From Proteles cristata cristata (lineage: Eukaryota; Chordata; Mammalia; Carnivora; Hyaenidae), in the NCBI GenBank assembly GCA_017311185.1, contig JAESUZ010003171.1, positions 1,364,001 to 1,428,000 of the forward strand: a stretch of 64,000 nt of DNA, written 5' to 3'. A program made the position numbers and the translations under genes. The notes under the pieces are model-generated. The model made no database searches and was not told the DNA's origin. It was given only the letters and a program-made list of their open reading frames with translations. Positions 23,831 to 36,330 of this stretch are shown one piece after another. Position 1 is the first letter of the stretch, and each line of letters opens with the position of its first letter.

Positions 23831-25883
23831 ACAAGACAACAATGCCTAGACCCAACCCCCATCATGGATCTGGAGACCATGAGCCAGACCCAGGAAGCAC
23901 CACAGAGGAAGAGAGGTCAGGACAAACCTTGCCTTTGGAGGTAAGAGAAGCAGGGAATCAGGAAGGACAACTGCAAAGGCGGAAGCAGAGGAAGCTGGCT
24001 TCTATGTTCGTTGTATGTGGCTGGATCTGGGGAGACTCACTCAGGCTGGAAATAGACACTTGGGGTTCTTGCATGAAAATGATAATTCCGTTTCGGTAAA
24101 GAGAGCAGCAACTGGAGTGAGGAGGGAGGACAGAAAAGCAGAGTATTTATGCCACAGAAAACTGCACACTAACTGGGGCTTGTTTTCCAAGAGCTGGTTG
24201 TTGAACATTTACCACTGCCCCAGAGCATCTAATTTTAACAGAAGAGATAAAGGCCAGTAAAAGAAAACAAAAAACAGCTTCAGAGAGGTAGGAGCAGAAC
24301 CAGGAGGGAACAGTGCCCTGAATCCAAGCCAGGTGAAATGGCCCAGAGGAAAGGGGAATGAAGGGGTGCTGTAGGGGTGAGCCGTGAGCCGGTCCAGCTG
24401 GGACAACTGCAACCTGGCTAGTGCGTTGTGACCGGCCACACGCTGCTGAGACAGCGAGCTGGCCCCATGCCAGCGAGGGAGATGCCCTTGGTGTGGGCCT
24501 CTGTGCCTGCACCACCTCACAAGGCACCACCCACAGCCCGGGCCTCATCACGCTAGTGACAGTGCGTACTTATTCCTGGAACTTTCTCTAAACCCTTGGC
24601 TCTTTAGGAAAATGAAGGCATAATCAGAAAGCTATTTTCACAACATCTGAATCTTCCTCTGCCAACATTTAGCCATTGATGATAGAAAAACTTCCTATTT
24701 CCTGGAGTGCAGCTATGAGAGCAATATGAAAGAATTAATAGCTTCAGTGATTAGCCAAATTGCACTCAGACCCCGTCTCATGCACCCACCATTCAAGACT
24801 CATGGTCTTCTGATTCTGGGAGCCTTCTAGGTTGTTCCCAGACTGCAAGGCTCATTCCCTGCAGAACACTGGCAGGCAGCAGTTACATTATGTATCTGCT
24901 CAGCACTCAGGCAAGAAACCATTATGTTCACGGATCATTATTGACATCCTGACATTTGTCACCTCCTTTCATAGCAGTTAAATCTTGCTTTATCTGTAAA
25001 TGTCACCATGTCATTTATTCATGAAAGGGGTCACATTCCCGAAATAGCATGCTTCAGTTTAAAGGGGAGCTTGGCTTTATTTGCAGTTGGTAATCCTCAA
25101 ACAAACTTAACTGCTGATAAATGCTTTTTTATTGGAGTTTCTTGGCCTTAAATGACATCCTCAAATGTAGAATGCAGTTCTGTATTCATGAAAATAAAAT
25201 CTGAATGTTGAACAAGACAGAAGTGGGTTGAGATTAGAGAAAATGAAGGTTTTCTGTTGCCACCATATGTAGAAAAGTGGATGTAAACAGATTTGAATTT
25301 GTTGAGAGTGAGGCATGATTTTAATAAGATTGTTATGCTTCTAGAAACATGCCTGTGGCCTTTTCTAATCATTGGTGCCACAGAAATGTCAATGGGATCA
25401 GGGGCTTTTTAACCTTCCTGGGGTGACCCCAATCTGGGACATTAGAGGGGACCACTCAGCAAATATGATATACTTATTCCTCCCACCCTCAGATTCCAAG
25501 AACACTGGTCAGGAATGTGATTAACTCATCCCTGGAGCTTATGTTTTTAGGAAGCAATATCTCTTTCCTTTACAAGGCTTGCTCCAAGTTCACTTTAAAG
25601 TGGGGTGACTATATAGTTTATCATCCAAACTCAGACACTTTGCAAGGGGGAAAGGAGGCACTAAAAATAATAGGTATTAATTGATCTACAACAACCATGA
25701 CCCTAGGGAAAAAAGGGGGGAGGGCATATGGCTACATGGACTGTAGGACTCTATCCACTGACTCTTTGAAGAGGTTTATATCCCTCAGATGCTAATTAAC
25801 TATTACCCAGGAAAGGTTTCTCTGTGTGGGGGGAGGCCAGGATAGGAGGGTCCTGCTGCTGTCTGCCTTTATTTTTCTAACAC
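23831..25883. other. Unique non-coding stretch including a CNE-like block
   Basis: About 24590-25140 is free of recognisable repeats and has the balanced, motif-dense look of conserved non-coding sequence (tgaaagaattaatagcttcagtgattagcc, ggatcattattgacatcctgac). Conservation cannot be tested from one sequence. The 134-codon and 103-codon minus frames near 24.2-24.5 kb overlap in different frames and look like chance. Confidence 0.45.
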
Positions 25884-26062
25884 AGTGATTCTAAACGTGT
25901 GGTCCAGGAATGGAAATGGCCTGAATAAGCTGCAAAAAATGCAGGTGCCTGGTCCCTACTTCAGATCTACTAACTCTGAACTTCCAAGGATGAGGCTCGT
26001 GCACCTGCATTTTAAGACCTCCTTCCCAAAATGTAACACACTGAAATCTGAGAGCCAATTAC
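25884..26062 (+). mobile_element. MER5A-like DNA transposon (hAT-Charlie, non-autonomous)
   Basis: Starts acacagtgattctaaacgtgtggtcc, continues aatgcaggtgcctggtccc and cagatctactaactctgaac, and ends gcacctgcattttaagacc. Layout and length fit MER5A. No transposase is encoded, as is normal for this family. Confidence 0.7.
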
Positions 26063-27123
26063 TCTGATCAAATCTTTTGTTCTCTCAAGGTACCTCTGTG
26101 TTCTGGTCACAGTGTGGTAATAGGAAGTAGCTGAGTATATTCTGGTGAGTTTTGGTTTGTTTTGTTGTGGTTGTTGCTCTCATTTGCCTAGAAAAGTAAC
26201 TTGCAGATAGAGTTTAGGCTGAAAATAGATTCTCCATTGTGCACAAATATGGAGGCCATGACACTTCCTGGATAATGCCATTAAACATCAATCTAATCCA
26301 CTGCTCATGGCCCTATGTATAACCATTTCACACCCACTAAGTGCAGGCTACATGCACGAATATGCTCTCAGAGAAGTTGGAAGATAAGAAAATGGTTAGA
26401 AGACATTGAGGTCATCAAAAAAGGTGACTGAATGCAATTAAAACTGCTCACTGTTAGAAAAGGGCCAGGGAGGAAAATTTCCCCAGGCACTAATGAGATC
26501 CTTTTTGAGTGTAATATATACTGTAGCAACAAGTATCACAGACCACAGCTGAATCAGAGTTCCTGTTTGTAAGCCCAGGCCAGGGTCATGGACGTATAGC
26601 TATCACTGCCTTAGATAATGTCCTCATTAGTTCACCATTGTCATCACTGCTGTGGCAACAGTAGAATGCCTTCATCCTTCTGAGGGGCCCTGAGAGGGAC
26701 CAGGAGGGTGGTTGCCAGAGAACTGAGGCAGCAGGGAAGGGAGATAATAAGAGTTCTATTTGTGTGGTACATCTGCATGCATTTTGTCATTTGTGCCTCC
26801 CTCAATTCAGTCATAGGTGGAACTGAGCCCAAAATCTATCCATGACCCATACATAACCCCAGGGTCTGTCTCTACCTGTTTCCCTCTGCCTCCAGAAAGA
26901 GAACCTGGCACCAGATCTTACATGGAACACGTGTTGGCCAACAACTCCTGGAGTTGGATCCTCATAAAACTGAAAACCCCCCACTACCTCTAGGCATGTG
27001 AGTTGGCCATCATATTGGGTTCCAGCCTAGGCTAGTAGCCACTGTTGACCAATGGTGTGAGTCTAAGGAAGAAACTGTCATAGACCCAGGAGATGTTAAT
27101 TAAATGCCATCCTTGAGTCAATC
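26063..27123. other. Non-coding stretch, no recognised element
   Basis: Nothing assigned; frames are short. Confidence 0.4.
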
Positions 27124-27137
27124 TTTAAAAAATGGTG

Positions 27138-27353
27138 GGGCACCTGGGTGGCTCAGTCGGTTGGGCGTCCAACATCGGCTCAGGCCATGATCTCATGGAT
27201 CATGGGTTCGAGCCCTACATCGGGCTCTATGCTGACAGCTAGCTCAGAACCTGGAGCCTGCTTTGGATTGTGTGTCTCCCACTCTCTCTGGCCCTCTCCT
27301 GCTTGTGCTGTCTCTGTCTCTCTCTCTCTATCAGAAATAAAAAATATATATAT
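27138..27353 (+). mobile_element. Feliform SINE, first of a back-to-back pair
   Basis: gggcacctgggtggctcagtcgg head, ggttcgagccctacatcggg box B, gctgacagctagctcagaac. TSD tttaaaaaatggtg at 27124-27137 and 27354-27367. Confidence 0.97.
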
Positions 27354-27374
27354 TTTAAAAAATGGTGAAATCTC

Positions 27375-27590
27375 TGGGTACCTGAGTGGCTCAGTTGGTT
27401 AAGCATCTGACTTCAGTTCAGGTCATGATCTTGCAGTTCATGAGTTCGAGAACCTGTGTCTGTGCTGACAGCTCAGAGCCTGAAGCCTGCTTCAGATTCT
27501 GTGTCTCACTCTCTCTGCCCCTCCCCCACTCACACTTTGTCTCCCCCCCAACCTCAAAAATGAATAAACATTAAAAAAAATGTTTTAGTA
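27375..27590 (+). mobile_element. Feliform SINE, second of a back-to-back pair
   Basis: gggtacctgagtggctcagttgg head, gagttcgagaacctgtgtc (box B region partly lost), ctgacagctcagagcctgaagc. TSD gtgaaatctc at 27365-27374 and 27591-27600. The left copy overlaps the 3' TSD of the preceding SINE. Confidence 0.97.
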
Positions 27591-27600
27591 GTGAAATCTC

Positions 27601-27999
27601 AGGACCTCTCCATATGTCTTTTTGTACCCCATCAACTGAGGTCTTTTTTCTGACCTTCAAATGGCTCTTACCTCAAGTTCCCATTCTCATTTAACTGAAC
27701 AAATTCACCCTCTGGTTCTCCCCATCTGCCCAGACTGACATTTCACAGAGTCTTAAGGAAAGAAATTTCAAGTTTCAAAGAATAATAGGCCAGATCCTCC
27801 CAACAACCCAGAAATCTCATGAGCTTCCACCAACTCATCTACTCTCAGCAGCCTTAAGAGCTCCCCGCACTGAGCTGGGTACTGACAGGAAAGGGGCACA
27901 CAGTTCCTAATCTAGTGGAGGTTCCAGTTGCTGAGAAGACAGCACACATGCTGTAGGGTCAAGAGGAGAGTTAATCTATACCAGTCAGACCATATGAAG
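27601..27999. other. Non-coding stretch, no recognised element
   Basis: Nothing assigned. Confidence 0.4.
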
Positions 28000-28195
28000 C
28001 CAGTTCTTCTCTGTGCCAGGCCTTGTAAGAGCCACATAATTTCCTTAGACAAATGCCCTTACCTTCCTGAGCCTCAGGTTCCTAATAAATGAAGAGAATA
28101 TTAATATATCTAATTCACCGTAATATTCAGTGAGAGGATGTCAAGCCCTTCACACAGGGTCTCGTACACAGTAGGGATACATGTTAACAGCCTTC
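28000..28195 (+). repeat. MIR SINE
   Basis: cttaccttcctgagcctcagg, ttcctaataaatgaagagaat, gaggatgtcaagcccttcac, gtctcgtacacagtagggat: MIR order. A small second scrap (gcctcaggttcttcatctgtg) sits at 28325-28346. Confidence 0.7.
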
Positions 28196-28199
28196 CTTC

Positions 28200-30002
28200 G
28201 TCTATAAAAGTTAAATGTAAATGTGGTCATATGCTCCCAGTTAGGAGTAGGATTTTACTAAATGCAAACTGGCTCATCCTCTGATTTGTACTGTGCATGT
28301 GAGAGAGTAGATTAACCTCCAAATGCCTCAGGTTCTTCATCTGTGAACGGTAATTGCTGTCCCTCTAGCTACTCAGCTCCAGTTATCACCAAAAGAAAAG
28401 CACAAGGCACGTTTTAGAATGTCTGGGAGCTGACTGGGAGACAGTTTCCAGAGAGGTGCAAGGTGGGGTTCTATTATGACCACTGGGATTGAAAAGACAG
28501 CTCTATTTTCTACTCTTTCTGTTAAATTGAACTTCAGCCCTGGAAATTAATATCCCCACTGTATTTTAGTGAGGTGGCTCTATTTTTACAAGCGCCACAG
28601 AATCAAGCCCTAATCTGTTATGCTGTGACCTTTCACTGGGCTCTGCATCAGGGAATCATAATTCAGGGCCAGCTCCAGCTTTGAAAACCTCCATAGGCCT
28701 TTTATGACATGAGTACTATTGAATATTCTATAAAATCTCCTTGGAAAACTGGCCCACATTTCTTCATAATCTCCCCAGACTGCTTCTGAAGTCTCTCTAT
28801 AGATTTTTTACTCTAAAAATCCATAGTGTTTCTTAATAAGGATCTGGGCCTCTCATAAGGGATTGTGAAGAGGATAAGGCTAGATTGGGTCCCCAGGGGA
28901 GGGTGAGGTGGGGTAACAGAAGCCATTTTGTTACAGTTAAGCCCCTGGATGAGGATTCTGAGCTTAGGAGTCTGTCAGCTGGATGCAATCATTTCCAGTA
29001 GATGGAGATGAAGGAAGGAATTTAGAAGTTGAGCCATACTACCCCCTTGCCCTATTTGACTGCAAGTTTTTCTAACCTTGAGAAGGAGACATCAATGTTT
29101 AAGACCAAAGGTTGCATGCCTTCTTGGATAACCTGAAATATCTCTTTCACTCTCTTAGCCAGACTCTACCTGTGCCAGGCTGTCCCCTCACTTCTGTACT
29201 TGTATCAAGCACATCATCATGAAGCGTAGGAACTGGCTTTCCAAACATCCTCTATGGGCTAGACAACACAACGTGGAAGTTCAACTGGGTCAACTCTCTC
29301 TGTAACCTTGACCAAAGAGAATGAGAAATGGAAGGAAACTAGACAGATACATATGCTCTTTTGTCCTCAATTTTAATTGCTTCATAAAATGTGGTTTTTT
29401 CCTGGCATACCTTCCCAAGGAGCCCAGTATGCCAAGTCAACATTCCTGCTAAGGATCTAACGTGTCCTCATAATGCTTATCATAAGCCTGTCTCCGGCCA
29501 GCACAGTAACACACAGCGTTGCACTGCTTTGCATCCTTCCTTGCCTCACTTTCCTTTTTCTGCCTTCACTCTCACTACGTTGGCCTTACGCTTCCCAAAA
29601 GCGTTACAGTGTTAATACTTTAATCCTTGCCACAGGCACTGCTTTCACAAGGACCTGGCTAAAGTACATGTAGCTTTGCCAAACATGAAGGTTGGGTAAA
29701 TTGTGATAGACCCCATCAGAGCCAGAATGTGGGCCTTGGGAACAAGACTTCTATGTAACTTGTCCTTTGCCACATCATCTCATCTTTGCTTAGCATAGGG
29801 CTTGGCACATAGTAGCTATTCTATAAGGAAGTAAAATATATTGCACTGAACGGAGTATATTAGAACCAGAAATAAACCAAATAAATCCCCCAAAATGCTT
29901 TCTAATTAGAGTTATAAGCACCTGAGCTTCTGGCAATGCTGCCTTTTCTAGTAACTTCTCTTCTAAGAAGCCCCGGAAAGAGCAAAATATCATATACCGC
30001 TA
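28200..30002. other. Mostly unique non-coding stretch
   Basis: About 28530-28720 is a repeat-free block of conserved-element appearance (ggaaattaatatccccactg, tgggctctgcatcagggaat). About 29790-29835 (cttggcacatagtagctatt) looks like a MIR/L2 tail scrap. No gene recognised. Confidence 0.4.
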
Positions 30003-30440
30003 TTAGCCAGGGTCACCCAGAGAAACAGAACCAATGGTGTGTATGAAGAAAGAGAGAGAGATCAATTGATTGATTATTGGAATTGCCTCACATGATTTTG
30101 GAAGCTGAGACTTCCCACAGTCTGCTCTCTGCAGGCAGGAGACTCAGGAAAGCTGGTGGGTGTAAATTAGTCTGAGTCTTAAGGCCTGAGACCCAGGGAA
30201 GATAATGGTGTGAATCCCAGTCTGAGGGATGAATCCTCCTTTCCTCTGTTTTTGTTCCATACAGGCCCTCCATGGACTGGATGATACCTATCCACACTAT
30301 GGGGGACGATCTACTTTACAAGTTCACAAACTGAAATACTCATCTCAGCCAAAAACACCCTCACAGACATATCCAGAGATAATATTCAATGTGGGAATCC
30401 TCATAACCCAGTCAAGTTGACACATAAAACTTAACATCAT
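30003..30440 (-). repeat. Medium-reiteration, LTR-like repeat, antisense
   Basis: Recognisable order on the plus strand: gggtcacccagagaaacagaacc, ggaattgcctcacatgattt, gaggctgagac-like text, gcctgagacccagggaag, caggccctccatggactgg, aacaccctcacagacatatcc and cccagtcaagttgacacata at the end. I know this as a widespread mammalian repeat but cannot name the subfamily. The element at 41350-41690 is the same family in the opposite direction. Confidence 0.65.
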
Positions 30441-31189
30441 CCTTCAAACATTTACAATTTTCAAGACTCTTACACGGACTGTAGTTCATCTGATCTTGTA
30501 GCAGGTCTCCAAAGCAGACAAAGTATGTCTAATGGACATCTAACCCATAGGGACACCAAAGATTGCAAAGGAAACATGATTTGTCCAAGTTCATACCAAG
30601 CCGAGGGCCCTTACTGTGACATCATTATAGCTAAAACAGTAAGGGTCCCAGGCAGTCTTTCAATGGTGCATGTCCTTAAACCAAACACCCTTTACCAAAT
30701 GGCATATGCACCCCACTACAAAAGAGATGAAAGACACTGAGCCAGCGAGAGAAACCAAAATTATTTTTTAAAAGAAATCTAAGGAGTTAAAATATAATTG
30801 TGAGAATTATGCACTTTAAGGGATGAACGTATCCAAGAGAAATAATACGAAAAGATCATCCTCTCCTCCAATGTTTTAACCACCAAACAACGAAAAAGAA
30901 AAAGAAACTTAAAGAAGCTCTCTGAGTAATTCCATGCTACCCAGGGCCAGCAATCCTTTCCCTATCTAGCATTTCCCTGAAGCCAGGAGCAGTATTTGGC
31001 TCTGGAGGCAATTACTCGCCAAATGACAAGTCCTCAAATATCATCTACCTCCTGAACTTACAAATGCTTCCAAAAGCCAAGGACTGGGTTAGGGAAGGTT
31101 CCAGATTCTCCTCTTACTGGAAGGAATAGAAGGAAGAGGGACCAGGACCTGTCAAAAGCTCTCCTTACCTTAGAAATATTCAGAAGGTG
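30441..31189. other. Non-coding stretch, no recognised element
   Basis: Nothing assigned. Confidence 0.4.
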
Positions 31190-31590
31190 CATACTTCTTG
31201 TTTGTTTTTTTTTTTAAACTGTTTATCAGAAATCTCAGTCTGGCTCACTTGCATAACTGGCTCCAACTTCAGCACAAGCTCTTCTCCTTAATCTTCCTTC
31301 TTCAAAATCCTGTGTGATCCTCCATGAGTCTTGGGGCTCAGCCTTGCACTCTCTGCCTGAGAATGTCTGGTACTGAGCCCTTGGCCAATCTTTCTCAGAA
31401 CAGGATCTCCATGATGGGCCTCTTCGAGACCACAACCCAGCAGATCCTGAACGTCCTTCTTCTTTCCTGAAGGACCTTTCACAGACACAATGGTTTGAAA
31501 AAAGTGAAATAAACACAGGACAGCAGAAGTAGCATGACAAAGAGCAGATGAAATATCTGTGACTTCTACTAACAAACATATGTTGCACCT
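31190..31590 (-). pseudogene. Possible processed retrocopy, parent unknown
   Basis: On the minus strand a coding-looking stretch (start at 31575 or 31588) runs through VKGPSGKKKDVQDLLG and SARLSPKTHGG. It is followed by a gataaacagttt polyadenylation-like word and then a poly(A) (plus-strand T run at about 31203-31216), as expected for a retrocopied mRNA. I cannot identify a parent gene and see no convincing TSD, only a shared acttct. A chance frame beside an A-tail is an alternative. Confidence 0.3.
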
Positions 31591-33099
31591 TCTAAGTAGC
31601 AGGCATATTTATATGCATTGTTTTTTGCCAACCCAGTATGATTCTAAAAAACACACACCACTTGGAGCATATATGGAAACCCAGAGACATTAGAAAGATC
31701 TCTAGATCTAAAAACAGCCATCAAAAAGCCCCTGGACCCATTGGACTCTAATGACCTTCTTGTTATTTATTCCCTGTAGGAAACAAAGATACCTTGGGCA
31801 GTTTCCCTGGTCCTGGGGTTAGTTAAGGAGGGTAGTAATGAGGGATACCACTAAAAGGAATAGCATTAGAAATGAGACCCAATGGGGACAATTTAGGAGA
31901 GAAGTTGACTGGTACAGTTTCATGTCAGAAGCGTCACTATATTACAGCCCTAGGAGAAAATGGATACTACTAAAGACCAAGAGAATTTAGACCTAAGAAG
32001 GGATCAAACCAGAGAGGAAAACGTGAAGCTCAGAGATGATAGAAAACTAGGAATAGAGCCAAAGTGTTACAAAGCCCATCATGTCCACTTCTTTCCCAAT
32101 GGGGAAGGCGGCAATCTATCTCTTCCAAAGAGCTCCAGATAGTATGTGTATGTAATGGAGGAGGCTTTTGTGACCTGGGGAACAAATTTGTAGGGCAGCT
32201 CCCTCCCCAAGAACACAGGGTAAGCATTGGTCATGGCACCTGTGGGAGAGGGGCCAGAAATCCAGCTGTGCAGAAGGCAGTCAACAGCCCCAGTGCTATG
32301 AGCTAATGCAGCCAGCAGCAGATCTGTCTGCTTAAGATCTGGCCTCCCATCTCTGGAGACTTAAAGAACTAAAAATCTCGTATGCCCAGAGGCAGGGAAT
32401 TCACCCAGCAAGCTGTGGGCAAGCTACCGGATTTGGGCAGCTTCTCTGCTGAATTTTAATGAAGTAATTAAGAGCTAGATAATAGAGATGGGGCTCTGCA
32501 GAGCAACACTCGTGAACCTAACCTCTTTGATATGTTCCTGCATCAGGAAGCAACTCTATCACTAGATAGCTTCATTAATATTCCAGCCAGCTCTCTGACT
32601 CTTAAAGTGATCTGTGCCAAAGTTTGTTAGTCTTTCAAATTACCTGCTGAGGTTCTCTGGTTAAAAAAAGAAAAAAAGGAATGAATGAATGCATTCTAGG
32701 GAAAGACAATGTTACAGAGTAGCAGCAGATCCTCTGGGCTAGCTCACACTTCCTTTTCAAAAACTTGGACTGGGTTATATAGAAGAAACAATTATGGAAC
32801 CACTCCATGCCAACTGATCAGAAGACATGGCCTATGGCATGGAAACCCAGGAGAACAAGAAACCTGTCTACCTGGGACCCCTCTCTTTAAGAGTTGGCCA
32901 CTTGATGGATACCTTGACTACTGTACCAACACAGCTGTCAAATCCTTGGCACAGAATAAAGATACAATAAGAAGCTTACTGCTTAGGCTCCATATAGCCC
33001 AGAGAGCTTTTTTTCAGAGAATCTAACCTATCTACCTGGAGGTATAACTTTATCACTCAGAGTCAGGGAACAGAAAAGAGCTGGCTCTCCTTTGACTCA
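31591..33099. other. Non-coding stretch, mostly unresolved
   Basis: About 31575-31655 is loosely like an antisense MIR tail. The rest is unassigned. A 105-codon frame at 32709-33026 has no recognised similarity. Confidence 0.4.
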
Positions 33100-33260
33100 C
33101 CTGGTATGTTCTCCCCTCTCCCCACTGCCTTTCTGTTCCTTAAGGCCCATTTGAAACTTCATCTCCTTTAGGGTACCTTTCTGTATAATCCTAGAAGCTT
33201 AGAATTGGACCTCAGAGTTCAATTTACCTCTATCCTCTCTCTCTCTCTTGTATCACCTCT
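33100..33260 (+). repeat. L2 LINE 3' fragment
   Basis: cactgcctttctgttccttaaggcccatttgaaacttcatc...ggtacctttctgtataatcc follows the L2 3' UTR pattern (caggtctcagctcaaatgtcacttcctc...ccttccctg). Diverged. Confidence 0.5.
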
Positions 33261-34039
33261 TTAAAGAATCCCTGATAAAGAGGATTCAACTGCTATTTGA
33301 ATGCTTCCAAGGACAAGGAGTTTACAATTTCACAAGTTCAGTGTCAGGCATTTCTTGCTTTAAAAATACACTTCTACTGAGAATTCTGTTTCCTGACTAC
33401 TTCGACAAATTACAATAGTTGCCTGGTGTGGCTACAAAAGGGTAGCAAGAGGGAGGCTTATGGTTACTGCACAGTTCTATACCTAAATTGTGGTGGTGAT
33501 TCTATAAAGCTGTGCATGAACCCACACACATGCATACACACATCCACATACACACGGCTGCACGTAAAACTGGTAAACTCCAAAACAGCTCTGTAGATTG
33601 TACCACTGCGAATCTCCTGGTACCGATTCTGCACCATAGATATGCCAGGTGACAACTTTGGGGGAGGCTAGGTGAAGAATACACGAAACCTCCCTATACA
33701 TTTATTTTTCCAACCTCCTACATGTCTATGACTATTTCATAATAAGAAGCTAAAAAAAATAGCTGTATCTCTTGAAAGATTACTATCTGCCGTATACTGT
33801 TTAAATACTGTTTTGAATTAAAACTTGGTTCTTCATTCTAGGTATCAGCTCAACTCTGACAAACACCACAGAGAGAAGGTAGGAGGTAATGCTGGGATTA
33901 GGAGCCAGGCCACCTGGTAGCAGAGGATTCTCGCTTGACCACAGCTTTGCCTCCTGACACTACATCTGGAGGGAGGAAGGTGACGTAAAGTGCACCAACC
34001 TTAATGCATGATATTAATCTCTATAATCGCTCTGTTAAC
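33261..34039. other. Non-coding stretch
   Basis: A short CA/CAT low-complexity patch lies at about 33525-33560. No other element recognised. Confidence 0.4.
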
Positions 34040-34190
34040 CACTAATATTTATATGAATTCTGTCCCTCAGACGGCTTTTACATACCATATCTAATTGATG
34101 ATCCTCAGAACAACCATGTGAGCCAAGCTTTTACTTCCTACAATTCTCAGTTGAGAACACTGAACTTCGAGCCCTCATACCCCAAATCTG
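34040..34190 (-). repeat. MIR SINE, antisense
   Basis: tacataccatatctaattgatgatcctcagaacaaccatgtgagcc then tcagttgagaacactgaac and cgagccctcatacc matches reverse-complement MIR. Confidence 0.6.
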
Positions 34191-35014
34191 AGGCTCCTAC
34201 CACCTTATGTTTCTACCCTTCTGCTGCTTTCCTGTACAGTCATAAAGTAACACAGTTGTTTTTAAATGCTGACCCTCCATTAATTCCAGTAAGCTTTTAC
34301 CCGGAAACAATGACCTAAAAGTCCAATCTCTCCAGGGGCTAACCAGAAGACGTGGGTATAGGGTGATGCCCTTCTAAGCATCAAGACTCGCTTAATGAAG
34401 TGGCAGAAAGCAGTCTCCAGGGTCCCACCTCCTGGAGAAACCCCAAGGCATCTTTTTACCTTCCAACAGCAGGTATCTGGACAACCAGCTGCTTTAAAAA
34501 ACATATGTGCCCTGAGCTTCCCTCACCCAGCAATTTTAAATAGAACAAGCTTGTATAATACATTGTCCACCTCTGTTTAATTCCAAACACAGAGGAAAGG
34601 GAGCACAGAAACAGATGAGCAGGCCTCACCCTAATACAGGAGGATTTAGGGAACCTATGGAATGAGATTAGCGTGGAGGGGTGAGGAGTACACCAAACTT
34701 TCCTCTCAAAAAGACAGACTAACACAGTTTTTTATATTCTATCATTGGTGAGTCATTTCTTTACCTAGAAAAGTCTTTTCTAATTTCTAGAATTCCCTTT
34801 AGAAATACAAATAGCTCATAGAAAAATTATTTCTCATCTCATAGTTGTCTCTATTGCATCAGGTTAGCGGGGATCAGGTGACATCCAGAACCTGTGGGAA
34901 TGAAACATCATGGTGGCTGATTTGGGGTAGGGGAAGTGAGACAATAACACAAAAAAAGGAGGTTAGAAGAACATTTAAATACATAATTAAGAGTTGTTTC
35001 TAAAAGGGAAAATA
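34191..35014. other. Non-coding stretch, no recognised element
   Basis: Nothing assigned. Confidence 0.4.
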
Positions 35015-35378
35015 GTGTAGACTGAATGTTTGTCTATCCTCAAAATTCAAATGTTAAAACTCTAATCTCCAATGTAATAGTATCTGCAGGTGGGGTCCCC
35101 TTGGAAGATAGGTCATAAGGCTAGAATCCCCAATATGGGATTAATGCCCTTAGAAGAAGAGACAAGAGAAAGCTTGATTTCTCTCTTTTCTGTTCTTAGT
35201 CACAAGAGGACACCAAGAAGACAGCCATATGGAAACCAAGAAGAGAGCTTTCACCACTACCTGACCATGCTGACACACTTATATAGGACTTTCCAGCCTC
35301 CGGAACTTTAAGAAATAAATTCCTATTGTTTAAACTACCTTTTTTATGATATTCTAGTATAACTGCTGAGACAGAAAA
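35015..35378 (+). mobile_element. MaLR-type (MLT1-like) solo LTR
   Basis: tagactgaatgtttgtctatcc, aaattcaaatgttaaaactc, aggtcataaggctagaatcc, cttagaagaagagac, cacaagaggacaccaagaag, aactttaagaaataaattcc. Same LTR layout as 19490 and 42637, more diverged. No internal region. Confidence 0.8.
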
Positions 35379-35599
35379 TGATACATTTCTAATCGTATTC
35401 TCCAGCAACCCTCAGAGAACAAAAGTTATCAGCATTGTTCAAAGACTCAGGGCATTCTGAAAATTGGAGTTGGCCTTGCCCTGGGTTGGTTAGGTCTGTC
35501 CTTTTCATTTTCCCTTCTCCAATTTGCATTTTGGGTACTCTTACAGAAAGTTTTCAGAAATAAACTCTCCCTAACCTATGTTTCAAATCACTCTTGTGG

Positions 35600-35735
35600 A
35601 ATCTAACACATATTTATCAACTTTCTACTCTGAGCAGGGCACTAGTCTGGGTATTGAGAGCAGAAGGGGACACAATGCCCAACCTGTCCTCTCTACAGTC
35701 TCTTCCAGGGAGAAAGATAATTGAGCATTCTAGTT
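35600..35735 (-). repeat. L2 LINE 3' tail, antisense
   Basis: acacatatttatcaactttctactctgagcagggcactagtctgggtattgagagcag follows the antisense L2 tail (aaatatttattgagcacc...ggcactgtgctaggtgctgg), then cacaatgcccaacctgtcc. Confidence 0.55.
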
Positions 35736-35829
35736 CAGAAAAGCCTGAGTCCCTCTACAAGGGGCTTATATCACCCAGTATGTAACCATCAGATTCTCCT
35801 GCTGGCCCTTTCCTTACTATGCATGTGTC

Positions 35830-36330
35830 ATTGCATTAGTCAGCTTTTACTTCAAAAACAATGCTGCATAACAAACAATCCCCAAATATCACTAGCTTAT
35901 AATAACAAACATTCACTTTTCTCCATTATTTGTATGTCAACAGCCTAATTCAGCTGGTCTCAACTGGGCTCCACTAGGCTTGGATTGGACTAAGCAGAGT
36001 TGTTTCATCTGTCTCATCATTCTCTATGGACCAGGAGCTATCCAGAGCATATTATTACATGGCAAGTAGCAGCAGAAATATAAGGGATCAAGCCAAATAA
36101 CCCAAGCACATTCAAAGCCTCTGGTTACATCTTAAATACTAATATCTCATTGATTAAATCCATGTTCAACAACAATGTGGCATATACTCCTACTCTAATG
36201 AGAGTTACACCAAAGTCATATGGCAATGCTCATAAAGGTGTCCTATTATAGAAAAAGAGAAAAGAGTTAAGATCAATAATCCACCTACAGTCAGTAATAA
36301 CTAATTTACTATTTGAGACAACTTCCCAAA
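35830..36330 (+). repeat. Medium-reiteration repeat, family not assigned
   Basis: tgctgcataacaaacaatcc, aaatatcactagcttataataacaaac, agctggtctcaactgggctcc and a tail with gattaaatccatg-type text match a widespread mammalian repeat (...aacaaaccaccccaaaacttagtggcttaaaacaac...). The subfamily is not named; strand follows that text. Confidence 0.5.
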
